A DNA stretch of 64,000 bases from Parundibacterium terreum (GTDB lineage Bacteria > Pseudomonadota > Gammaproteobacteria > Burkholderiales > Burkholderiaceae_D): contig NZ_BMED01000005.1 of NCBI RefSeq assembly GCF_014636315.1, positions 62,001-126,000 on the forward strand. Reading direction: 5' to 3'. Positions 50,120 through 57,713 of this stretch are shown here, piece by piece; the stretch's first letter is position 1, and every line of letters starts with the position of its first letter. The notes under the pieces are model-generated. The model ran no database searches, had not been told where the DNA came from, and saw only the letters and a program-made list of their open reading frames with translations. A program made the position numbers and the translations under genes.

Positions 50120-50163
50120 CAGCGTGCTTCCTGACAGGACAGAAAATATCCGATTCATCGTTT

Positions 50164-50598
50164 TCAATGAAGCTGCAAATTGATGATCGTTGAGTTTTGT
50201 ATTAATACATTAGCGCCCGAATTTTGTACCACGATAGGGATGCCGCTTACGTTGGCAAATGCACCCGACGTAATGTTGTTGGAACCCGTTGATACATTCG
50301 TGGCACTGTTATCTGCTACCGTGCCTTTCAGCTTTTGATCATTGCCGACAACCACCTCCGCTCCACCACGCAACTTGCCCAGGTCCTGGACATTTGCGGC
50401 TTTGCCGAATTTTCCTGAAAAGCTGCCTTGCTCATCACCTTTGGCAATTTCAGTGACAGGCAGATTCGCTGTCTCTGCAATTACCGGTGTTTTGCCAGGC
50501 AGGCTTTCACTAACCAGCGTTTGTGAAAACGCCAGTTGTGGAGCGATGGCGATCAGTAGTGCGATCGTCTTGCCATACGTACAGTGTTGTAGAAACAT
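50164..50598 (-). CDS. small secreted Asn-rich protein of the Gly-rich operon
   Basis: A 144-residue exported protein. The signal peptide ends near residue 26 (IAPQLAFS-QTL). A middle segment GKLRGGAEVVVGNDQKLKG leads to a C-terminal half made of Asn, Ser, Thr and Val (NVSTGSNNITSGAFANVSG, then VVQNSGANVLIQNST). The pattern QNSGxNVLIQN is like minor subunits or nucleators of amyloid systems, and it is shared in spirit with the C-termini of both Gly-rich paralogues, between which this gene lies. A good site (TAAGGAGAAACG) precedes the ATG. I cannot name a family. Confidence 0.75.
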   Translation of the reverse strand: MFLQHCTYGKTIALLIAIAPQLAFSQTLVSESLPGKTPVIAETANLPVTEIAKGDEQGSFSGKFGKAANVQDLGKLRGGAEVVVGNDQKLKGTVADNSATNVSTGSNNITSGAFANVSGIPIVVQNSGANVLIQNSTIINLQLH

Positions 50599-50648
50599 GC
50601 TCGTTTCTCCTTACCGTCCAGAACAAGTCAATGAACTGAGCGGAAAAT

Positions 50649-50679
50649 TCGCGGTGAAATACGATTTACTCCACCGCGA
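50649..50679 (-). terminator. hairpin after Gly-rich gene 2
   Basis: TCGCGGTG (50649-50656) and CACCGCGA (50672-50679), 15-base loop, AATTTTCC following on the minus strand. A weak terminator or attenuator just after the stop codon. Confidence 0.5.
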
Positions 50680-50696
50680 GTCCCGCGATTAGTCAA

Positions 50697-52472
50697 TTAC
50701 TTGCCCAAGGTCATATTGGACTGTACGTTGACGCTTTGCTGTACCAAGCTGGAAATGCCGCTTTGCTGTGTCAGAACCATGATGCCGGCTGCCGATTGGG
50801 CTGCGCCTGTCATATTGTTCGACATATCAAAAGTGCCTGCATTGACGGTGTTGGTGCCGCCTGCGCCGCCTGCTCCGCCAGTGCCTGCTCCGCCATTGCC
50901 TACGCCGCCGGAGTTAGTGCCGCCTGAGCCGCCTGCGCCGCCGGTTCCTGCACCGCCGGTACCTGCACCAGACGAAGCTGTTGACGATCCGCCTGCGCCG
51001 CTGGAGTTGCCGCTGGCACCTGCGCCACCGCTGCCGCCTGCACCGCTGGTAGCATTACCATTGGTTGCATTGCCGCTGGTTGCTGTACCGCCTGCACCGC
51101 CTGCGCCTGCATTGTTTTGAGCATTGCCGCTATTGCCGCCAGTGCCGCCGGTTGCGCCGGTCGCACCCATGCCGCCTGTGCTATTGCCTGAAGCGCCAAC
51201 TGCACCCGAGCCGCCGGTTCCACTGGAAGCTGCTGCGCCTGCACCGCCAGTGCCGCCTGCTGCTGCACCTGCTCCGCCCGCTGCTGCTGCACCTGCGCCG
51301 CCTGCGCCACTGGAGCCGCTGGCACCTGCTGCGCCGCCGCCGGCAGTGTTAGTTCCTGCTGCACCCGCTGCGCCTGCTGCACCTGCTGCGCCTGCTGCGC
51401 CAGATCCACCTGCGCCAGAGCTGCCTGCTCCGCCTGCGCCGTTATTGGAACCGGATGTTGCACCGCCGCCAGTGCTGCCGCCACCGGAAGTTCCGGTTAT
51501 GCTGGAGTTGCCGCCGTTGCCGCCAGGATTGGAATCAGTACCGGCGCCACCTCTGGCATTGCCTGATGATGCTGATGCACCGCCACCTGTGCTGCCGCCG
51601 CCTGTAGCGCCATTATTGGCTGTAGAGCCGCCGCCATAGGCTTTACCGCTGCTGGCGCCATCGCCACCGCTGCCGCCTCTGCCGCCTGCTCCACCCAGGC
51701 CGCCAACGGCATCGCCATTGCTGCCACCGGATCCGCCGGAACCGCCGGATGCCGAGCCTGTGCTGCCACCGGAGCCGCCAGAAGAACTGCCGCCGGAACC
51801 GCCCCTTGATCCGCCTGCGCTACCACCCGATCCGCCGGAAGTGTCGCCGCTATTGCCGCCATTGCCACCAGCGCCGCCTGTTGCAGAGCCACCAGCGCCG
51901 CCTGCACCGCCTGAGCCGCCATCACCGGCTGAACCGCCCCTGCCGGTTGATGCGTCGCTTGCGCTGCCGCCACGGCCGCCTGATGCGCCTACTGCATCGC
52001 CAGTGCTGGCGCTGCCAACCCTTGCGCTACCGCCGGATGCGCCGTCACCACCGCCGCCAGCTTTTACTGAGCCGCTGTCGCCGCCGGATGAGTAGGCTTT
52101 GCCTCCGTTGCCATCGCCACCTGAACCGCGAGCGCCATCTCCGCCGTTGCCGTTCGCTGTGCCGCCTACGCCTTTGCCGCCTATGCCTTTAGCGCCCGCT
52201 GCGCCATTGGCGTCGCCGCTATTGGAAGGGTTATTGCCAATGTCCCGGACTCGATTTCCGCTGACGGTACCGGTGAGCGTACTGATTGCAGTTGCTTTGT
52301 TTACGTTGAAGGCGTCTGTGAATGTGCCAGTAGAGCCATTGTTGATCGCCGCAGCCCGCGCTGCATCCGCCGTGGCATCGCCACTGGTGGAGCTCGGGGT
52401 TTCTTGCGCAAATGCCGGAACGCTCAGGCTAAATGCGGCAGCGACGGCCGAAGCCAGTAAGGTCCTGTTCAT
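50697..52472 (-). CDS. secreted Gly-rich repeat protein, Tyr-poor paralogue
   Basis: A 591-residue exported protein from ATG 52472 (GAGGAGAAATT upstream); an earlier Met at 52526 would hide the signal peptide MNRTLLASAVAAAFSLSVPAFA. The layout is the same as the paralogue 0.7 kb downstream: conserved N-domain (GNRVRDIGNNPSNSGDANG), a long Gly-Gly-X block, an Ala-rich block, and a C-terminal segment (SAAGIMVLTQQSGISSLVQQ then NVQSNMTLGK). Only two Tyr are present against about ten in the paralogue; Ser mostly replaces them. It is the first gene after a sigma-54 promoter, so it is probably the most strongly expressed. Confidence 0.85.
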   Translation of the reverse strand: MNRTLLASAVAAAFSLSVPAFAQETPSSTSGDATADAARAAAINNGSTGTFTDAFNVNKATAISTLTGTVSGNRVRDIGNNPSNSGDANGAAGAKGIGGKGVGGTANGNGGDGARGSGGDGNGGKAYSSGGDSGSVKAGGGGDGASGGSARVGSASTGDAVGASGGRGGSASDASTGRGGSAGDGGSGGAGGAGGSATGGAGGNGGNSGDTSGGSGGSAGGSRGGSGGSSSGGSGGSTGSASGGSGGSGGSNGDAVGGLGGAGGRGGSGGDGASSGKAYGGGSTANNGATGGGSTGGGASASSGNARGGAGTDSNPGGNGGNSSITGTSGGGSTGGGATSGSNNGAGGAGSSGAGGSGAAGAAGAAGAAGAAGTNTAGGGAAGASGSSGAGGAGAAAAGGAGAAAGGTGGAGAAASSGTGGSGAVGASGNSTGGMGATGATGGTGGNSGNAQNNAGAGGAGGTATSGNATNGNATSGAGGSGGAGASGNSSGAGGSSTASSGAGTGGAGTGGAGGSGGTNSGGVGNGGAGTGGAGGAGGTNTVNAGTFDMSNNMTGAAQSAAGIMVLTQQSGISSLVQQSVNVQSNMTLGK

Positions 52473-52539
52473 AATTTCTCCTCGATAATTACGTAGGTAA
52501 GTGTTGGAGTTGGCGATACAGGCCAACTTCCTCAGTTAC

Positions 52540-52555
52540 AGCAAACTTGATGCCA
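52540..52555 (-). promoter_or_regulatory. sigma-54 promoter of the Gly-rich operon
   Basis: On the minus strand TGGCAT-CAAGT-TTGCT has the exact -24/-12 spacing (GG and GC 10 bases apart) and matches consensus TGGCAY-N5-TTGCW. Transcription should begin about 12 bp downstream, giving a leader of about 55 nt before ATG 52472. A sigma-54 activator gene lies just upstream. Confidence 0.8.
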
Positions 52556-52796
52556 GCGGTTTTTTTCAGGATGAAAAATGAGGCTCTACAGAGGGAGAGG
52601 GGGGAATTTGAAGCGGGAAGCAAACGTGTGCTTGTTAAAGGGCAAGCTAAAAAACTGCGAAAAATAATAGCGGAATGTCACATGCATGAGACGGTGATTT
52701 GAGAAAACAGTTGCGTGCAAAGTTGAATCGGCTTTGGAATCAGCACCTTAGCGATAGCGGATAACTATTAATGCTTTAGGTCCATGTCTCATGGGA

Positions 52797-52831
52797 GTGA
52801 CACCTGTAACAAATCTTTGCGCGAGTGTCAC
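52797..52831. promoter_or_regulatory. candidate enhancer dyad for the sigma-54 activator
   Basis: GTGACAC (52797-52803) and GTGTCAC (52825-52831) form an inverted pair, and each is followed by TGTAAC (52805-52810 and 52834-52839). A third TGTCAC lies at 52676-52681. They are about 120-290 bp upstream of the -24/-12 element, the usual distance for activator binding. Confidence 0.45.
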
Positions 52832-52932
52832 AATGTAACCTGCATCGTGCCGCGATTTATCCACCCGTCATTTCCTATGCGACAGATGTGCAAGGGAAAT
52901 GGAGGGGAGAAATATGCTCGAAAAGAAAAAGG

Positions 52933-52970
52933 AAAAACGGATACCTGCGATTTATCTGCAGGTATCCGTT
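52933..52970 (-). terminator. terminator of the sigma-54 activator gene
   Basis: A perfect 13-bp stem (52936-52948 with 52958-52970), 9-base loop, followed on the minus strand by TTTTTCC. It separates the regulator from the Gly-rich operon. Confidence 0.9.
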
Positions 52971-52982
52971 GGAGTGACAGTA

Positions 52983-54419
52983 TTAACCGAGTTTGGGAGA
53001 CTTGATGGGAGCGCTGTAATGCATATCACTAGTACGGTGATGCGCGTTTTCGCTGTTGGCAGCAGGCTTGCTGTGGATGTGTTCAAGATTTCCGCTGAGG
53101 CCGTGCTTTTCCATCAGCCGGTATAAGGTCATGCGAGATACGCCCAGATCCTGCGCCGCGCGCGTTTTGTTTTTTCCTGCTCGCACCAGGCAATTGAAGA
53201 TCGCCTCGCGTTCTGCGCTGATGCGCACATTTGCCAGGTCATCGTTCTTCAGCAGCGATTGAATTTCCAGGTTGAGGTCTTCGGCCGAAATCAGACGGCC
53301 ATCCGTGGTAACGATGGCGCGCCGGATGCGGTTGATCAGTTCCCGTACATTGCCTGGCCAATTGTGCGACAGCATTGCCTGCACCGCTTCGCTGGTGAAA
53401 CCATTGAGCCGGGTCTTTCTCTCTTTCCCAAATACTTCCAGGAAGTGATTCGCCAGCAGCTCTATATCTTCTTTGCGCTCGCGTAAAGGCGGAACAATGA
53501 TGGGCAGCACGTTCAGCCGGTAAAACAGATCTTCCCTGAATTTTCCTGCTTTCACCGCTTCCTGCAGATTCACATTCGATGCTGCGATGACGCGGGCGTT
53601 GACAGGAATGCTGGCGGAAGAGCCGATGCGGGTAATGGTTTTTTCCTGCAAAAAGCGTAGAAGGTTGGTTTGCAGATCCAGCGGCAGGTCGGCAATTTCG
53701 TCAAGAAAAATTGTTCCGTGGTCTGCGCTTTCGATAAAGCCGGCCTTTTGCGCGGCGGCGCCGGTAAAGGCTCCGCGCTGGTAGCCGAAAAGTTCGGACT
53801 GTATCAACTGTGATGGAATGGAGCCGCAACTGACTGGCACGAATGGGCCGTTGCTGCGAGGCGAGCATCGGTGGATGGCGAGCGCTGTCAATTCCTTGCC
53901 GCTGCCGTTTTCACCACCGATCAACACAGTTGCTTCGGAACTGGCAATCTGCTTGATGTGCTTGAATAGGGATTTCATGGCCGGACTTTCTCCCACCATT
54001 GCCATATCCTTGGTCGTTGAAAAACGTCTCTTGGACTGTTGGCGCATCATCGCCCGGCCATAAGCGTGACCGACTGTTTGTGCCAGCCGCTGAGATTCTA
54101 TCGGCTGCGTGTGGTAATCAAAAAGGTGGCCCAGTATCAGTTCGTGACACTTCCATGACAATAAAGAATCGGGATGGAATACGCCTATCCACTCACATTC
54201 GGGATGTGCTTTCAGTAACTGGATCAAGGCTTCGTACTGAATCAGCTCCACATTTTCAATCGCCAGCAGGCAGACCAGGTAAGGCTCCTCCCGCATCATG
54301 CGTTCTGCAACAAGTATTTCTGCTGCGTAGTGTATTTCCCATTCCTCTTCTTGTAAGTATTGATCAAACGATGCGGAATTTTTTTGTAATCTGAGGCAAA
54401 GAATTTTACGTTTTTTCAT
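52983..54419 (-). CDS. sigma-54-dependent transcriptional activator (VpsR/FleQ-like)
   Basis: A 478-residue enhancer-binding protein from ATG 54419 (AGGAAA site). The N-terminal 130 residues look like a degenerate receiver domain without the phospho-acceptor pattern, as in VpsR-type regulators. The AAA+ domain has Walker A GGENGSGKE, the sigma-54 contact loop GAFTGA (in GYQRGAFTGAAAQ), Walker B TIFLDEIADL and the R-finger region. A Fis-type helix-turn-helix (NKTRAAQDLGVSRMTLYRLM) lies near residues 415-440, followed by a His/Ser-rich tail. It most likely activates the flanking sigma-54 promoters. A response to cyclic di-GMP is plausible by analogy to VpsR and FleQ, not shown. Confidence 0.9.
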   Translation of the reverse strand: MKKRKILCLRLQKNSASFDQYLQEEEWEIHYAAEILVAERMMREEPYLVCLLAIENVELIQYEALIQLLKAHPECEWIGVFHPDSLLSWKCHELILGHLFDYHTQPIESQRLAQTVGHAYGRAMMRQQSKRRFSTTKDMAMVGESPAMKSLFKHIKQIASSEATVLIGGENGSGKELTALAIHRCSPRSNGPFVPVSCGSIPSQLIQSELFGYQRGAFTGAAAQKAGFIESADHGTIFLDEIADLPLDLQTNLLRFLQEKTITRIGSSASIPVNARVIAASNVNLQEAVKAGKFREDLFYRLNVLPIIVPPLRERKEDIELLANHFLEVFGKERKTRLNGFTSEAVQAMLSHNWPGNVRELINRIRRAIVTTDGRLISAEDLNLEIQSLLKNDDLANVRISAEREAIFNCLVRAGKNKTRAAQDLGVSRMTLYRLMEKHGLSGNLEHIHSKPAANSENAHHRTSDMHYSAPIKSPKLG

Positions 54420-55223
54420 TTTAATTTCCTGCTCGAATAAATACACGGTAATCAAGCTTCCGTTGCACTTGCTCGGGCTTGAGGCATTCCTCATTTGCCG
54501 GCCGGCATTCATCATTGCTGGTATTGACGATGACATCGGGCAGACACATGCGAATTGATCTGAATCAAATTTGATTGAAATCAGAATTTTTTCTTAACCG
54601 TGAACTTCTCCAACAACAATAAGCGGCATGGAAACCGGGTTGCGGAAACGATGTGTGTTGATTCGTATTACTTGTAAGGAAGGGTGCGCGCGAAAATATT
54701 ATGATTCCTGATCGCATCGTCCGCCGTCTATCGTTTCGCTGGGCCAATTCTCTATGCCTATTCAGTTTTATTTCCTTATTTTTTGAACTTGCACACTAGT
54801 AGCATTTGATAGTGTCGACTAAACTTACATTCGCCCGTGATAGATGTTGTGAGCATGAAATATTCTGAAGTAAGCCTTTGATTGCAAGGATTTTGATCTT
54901 TTACGGCACGATTCGTGCTCTTTGTTTTTTGAGTTTTCCGATTCTCGAAAAATTTAGGAACCGGGTCGCTTTCTTTTTTAAACAATCTGTAAGACCTCGT
55001 TATGTTTAACAGATTTTTTGACTTTTACAAGTCAACTCTGACAAGGATAATGAGTCAGCCCAAATTCAACGCAATTTCGCATGGATCCAATAACGGCAGG
55101 GGCTTCTGTATTTTTCATTTGCAATAAACCGTAGTCGAAATTCACAATGGTTGACAAAAAAATTGCCGTCCTGAAGCAGTCATAAAAAGTCCGATAGTTC
55201 AATTTTCGATAGGGGAGAAAAGT
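54420..55223. other. 800-bp divergent control region
   Basis: AT-rich and without a convincing gene on either strand. It holds a sigma-54-like promoter at 54904-54919 and leaves a leader of about 290 nt before the outer-membrane gene. The regulator's own promoter must also lie here. Confidence 0.6.
54904..54919 (+). promoter_or_regulatory. sigma-54-like promoter toward the outer-membrane protein gene
   Basis: CGGCACG-ATTC-GTGCT keeps GG and GC at the correct 10-base spacing and matches GGCACG fully; T to C and T to G changes weaken it. The core GCACGA-T-TCGTGC is also a perfect palindrome, so an operator is an alternative reading. Confidence 0.5.
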
Positions 55224-56609
55224 ATGAAAAAGCAGCCCTTTTACAATGTTGCCGCAGTGGCTTGTTCTGCGTTCTGTCTTTCAAGTTCCGCCGTATTTGC
55301 GCAAACAGGCAGCTCATCTGTTGCCGGAGAAGACGCATCGGGATCGGTAGATATATTAAAGCGGGATGTCAATGATCTGACCAGGCAGCTTGAAGTGCTG
55401 AAACGGGAATTGGATGAAGAAAGAAGTAAACTCCGTGATCTGCGGCGTTCGGTGAGGGCCGAGATGCTGGCAACCCAGCGCGGTGGAGCGGCACAGGGAA
55501 TGGGGCCCGCTGCGAGTAATGGACAGCAGGGGCAGCAGGGACAACAGGTGCAGCAGGGTGGAGGGCAGGAAGTTGCGCAATCGGGAGCGCCGGCGAATAC
55601 GCAGGATGGACAAGCGTCCGGCCCTGTCGGTGTCGCGCCGGAACGCAATAATCGCCAACGTGAAGTCGCTCCTATTTTTGAGCAGCCGGGCATATTGACC
55701 CCGCGTGGAAAGTTTGCGCTGGAGCCATCTTTACAGTACAGCTACTCGTCCAATAACCGCGTTGCGCTGGTCGGCTACACGGTCATCCCTGCGTTGCTCA
55801 TTGGCCTGGTGGACGTACGGCAAGTGAAGAGTAATACGCTGACCGGTGCAGCAACGGGGCGTTATGGCCTGACCAACCGGCTGGAACTGGAAATGCGCGT
55901 GCCCTATGTGTATCGCAGCGATTCCACGATCAGCCGTGAAATTTTCACCGGTAGCGCGACGGACAATGTATTCCAGACCAGCGGCAAGGCTATCGGCGAT
56001 GCGGAAGTCTCAGCGCGTTACCAGTTCAATGACGGCGGTGCAGACCGGCCGTATTTTATCGGTACGATGCGGCTCAAATCGCGCACCGGCAAAGATCCGT
56101 TTGAAGTGATCACCGATTGCCAGACCCGCTGCGTTGGCAATACGACCGGCACCGGCTTGCCACTTGAATTGCCCACAGGCTCTGGATCGTATTCAATACA
56201 GCCTGGACTGACCTGGCTGTTTCCCAGTGACCCTGCAGTGTTTTTCGGCAGCTTCAGCTATCAGTACAATATTGAACGCAAGGGCGTAAGCCGCCGCGTA
56301 CTCAATGGCGAGAGCGAATTTCTCGGCGATATCAAGGCCGGCGATATCATCGGCGCGAACTTCGGTATGGGATTGGCCTTGAATGATAAATCTTCGTTCA
56401 GCGTTGGTTTTGACATGAACTCGGTAGGCCGGACCAAGCAGAACGGCGTAACCGTGCCGGGCTCGGTACGCACTGTGCTCGCCAGTTTATTACTGGGTTA
56501 CTCATACAGGTATTCCGACAAGACCTCGTTCAGTCTGTCTATAGGTACAGGCCTGACACGCGATACGCCGGACATGACTGTCACCATGAGGGTGCCCATG
56601 TCGTTCTAA
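55224..56609 (+). CDS. outer-membrane protein with N-terminal coiled coil and beta-barrel (FapF-like)
   Basis: A 461-residue exported protein. The signal peptide ends near SSSAVFA. Residues about 40-85 are a heptad-rich coiled coil (DILKRDVNDLTRQLEVLKRE), then comes a Gln/Gly linker (GQQGQQGQQVQQGGG). From about residue 155 alternating amphipathic strands (FALEPSLQYSYSSNNRV, NRLELEMRVPYVYRS, FFGSFSYQYNIERKG) run to a C-terminal Phe (MRVPMSF), as in outer-membrane barrels. Signal, coiled coil, linker and barrel is the architecture of FapF, the secretion channel of functional amyloid in Pseudomonas; a phenol-degradation-type MetA porin is the alternative. The site AGGGGAGAAA precedes the ATG. 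It is divergent from the activator gene. Confidence 0.8.
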   Translation: MKKQPFYNVAAVACSAFCLSSSAVFAQTGSSSVAGEDASGSVDILKRDVNDLTRQLEVLKRELDEERSKLRDLRRSVRAEMLATQRGGAAQGMGPAASNGQQGQQGQQVQQGGGQEVAQSGAPANTQDGQASGPVGVAPERNNRQREVAPIFEQPGILTPRGKFALEPSLQYSYSSNNRVALVGYTVIPALLIGLVDVRQVKSNTLTGAATGRYGLTNRLELEMRVPYVYRSDSTISREIFTGSATDNVFQTSGKAIGDAEVSARYQFNDGGADRPYFIGTMRLKSRTGKDPFEVITDCQTRCVGNTTGTGLPLELPTGSGSYSIQPGLTWLFPSDPAVFFGSFSYQYNIERKGVSRRVLNGESEFLGDIKAGDIIGANFGMGLALNDKSSFSVGFDMNSVGRTKQNGVTVPGSVRTVLASLLLGYSYRYSDKTSFSLSIGTGLTRDTPDMTVTMRVPMSF

Positions 56610-56653
56610 AGAAAGTTCCGATGTAAACCAAAAGCAAGGGTAGTGCGTTATAG

Positions 56654-56728
56654 CTACATAGACGGCCTGCTGTACCGGAAGCATGTGCTTCGCAGTGGAG
56701 TAGTAATGAACGGTAGGCGGCTATGTAG
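56654..56728 (+). ncRNA. candidate structured RNA or leader
   Basis: Nested pairings: CTACATAG (56654-56661) with CTATGTAG (56721-56728); GCCT and TACCG (56665-56668, 56673-56677) with CGGTA and AGGC (56711-56718); and a terminal hairpin GAAGC-ATGT-GCTTC (56678-56691). It lies between the outer-membrane gene and the glycine-zipper gene. It may be a small RNA, a 3' end structure or a regulatory leader. Confidence 0.4.
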
Positions 56729-56867
56729 GGAAATATTGCTTTGTATCAGTTGTAAGAGTCTGTTTCTTGCTATCGTTTTTTTACAAAGCAGCCCCTATAT
56801 TACTATCATGCAAGCGCAGTTTCGCACTCTTGATTGCGGATACGCTTGGGTTTGAAAGGATTACATC

Positions 56868-57320
56868 ATGCTAAGTCGTAAATTAAGCGCAGTAGCCGCG
56901 GCAACCATACTAATTGCTGTTGGCACAACATCCGTCGCATACGCCCAGGATCAAGGTGTTAATACCTTGCTTGGCGCCGCGGTAGGCGCAGCAATTGGAC
57001 ATGGTATCAACGGACGTGACGGTGCTATCGTCGGCGGCGTGCTCGGTGCAGCGGTAGGTGCCAGCGCAAGCAATTATGACAGGCCTCGTTACTACGGCCC
57101 ACCTCCTGCAACAACATACTATAGTGCGCCGACCACCACCTATTATGCAGAACCTGCCCCTTCCTATTATGCGGCTCCGACTACCGTCTATTACTCCAGG
57201 CCGCCAGTCTATGTAGAGCCGGCGCCTGTATACTACCGTTCAGCTCCGGTGGTCGTAGAGGAACGTTACTATCGTGGTGGCCCCCGCTATTACTATGGCC
57301 ACGATCACTGGCGCAGATAA
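56868..57320 (+). CDS. exported glycine-zipper protein with Tyr/Pro repeats
   Basis: A 150-residue exported protein. The signal peptide ends VAYA-QDQ. A glycine-zipper hairpin follows (LLGAAVGAAIGHGIN, then AIVGGVLGAAVGAS) as in the YMGG/2TM zipper families that insert in the envelope. The C-terminal half repeats a Tyr-Tyr plus Pro/Ala/Thr unit about eight times (TYYSAP, TYYAEP, SYYAAP, VYYSRP) and ends in a Tyr/His/Arg cluster. Probably an outer-membrane or cell-surface protein. A good site AAAGGA precedes ATG 56868 and a strong terminator follows, so it is transcribed alone or from the outer-membrane gene. Confidence 0.8.
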   Translation: MLSRKLSAVAAATILIAVGTTSVAYAQDQGVNTLLGAAVGAAIGHGINGRDGAIVGGVLGAAVGASASNYDRPRYYGPPPATTYYSAPTTTYYAEPAPSYYAAPTTVYYSRPPVYVEPAPVYYRSAPVVVEERYYRGGPRYYYGHDHWRR

Positions 57321-57346
57321 TAAGTTGAGGCGAGAGATAAGCTAAG

Positions 57347-57378
57347 AACGGCACGCAATTGCGTGCCGTTTTTTTTTG
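57347..57378 (+). terminator. rho-independent terminator
   Basis: AACGGCACGC (57347-57356), loop AATT, GCGTGCCGTT (57361-57370), then a T-run, after the glycine-zipper gene. Confidence 0.93.
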
Positions 57379-57461
57379 AAAAAACCATCCTGGATATATA
57401 TATATAGGCGTGTTGAAGAATCTCTTCGGCGGAGAAACCGTTCAGCAATCACAGGTTCTAT

Positions 57462-57713
57462 TTAGCCTAGCTCATCGTGATTCAATAGATTGCCGTCGAC
57501 CAGCAGTCTGATGCCTGCCTGCTGCAGCCTTACAAACTCCGGCATAGATGCCGCGAGCTGCCGGAACTCGCTGATCTCGCCGCCATCCGGATGTACTCCG
57601 CTGGGCGCCAGTTCCTCATTGAAGAGCTCACCATTGAATCCCTCCCTGCTGACCATGAATCCCAGCATGAATGCCTCCATCAGCGAGGATTCTTTGTTTA
57701 TATCGGTAGCCAT
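57462..57713 (-). CDS. small acidic protein of unknown function
   Basis: An 83-residue protein from ATG 57713 (AAAGGTG upstream). It begins MATDINKESSLMEAFMLGFM, is rich in Glu, Phe and Leu, has no signal peptide or membrane helix, and ends with a short hydrophobic/acidic tail. I do not recognise a family. The frame is open to 57785, but that start has no ribosome site. Confidence 0.6.
   Translation of the reverse strand: MATDINKESSLMEAFMLGFMVSREGFNGELFNEELAPSGVHPDGGEISEFRQLAASMPEFVRLQQAGIRLLVDGNLLNHDELG

Noticed and set aside
49961..50163. Sigma-54 promoter upstream of Gly-rich gene 1
   Set aside because: Best candidates lose the GG of the -24 element or have the wrong spacing; read-through from 52540-52555 is more likely.
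48125..52472. Possible CRISPR or satellite array
   Set aside because: The repetition is short, imperfect and in frame (Gly-Gly-X codons), with no constant direct repeat and spacer pattern.
56643..56855. 70-residue frame between the barrel gene and the glycine-zipper gene
   Set aside because: It overlaps the folded element, has no good ribosome site and no recognisable features.
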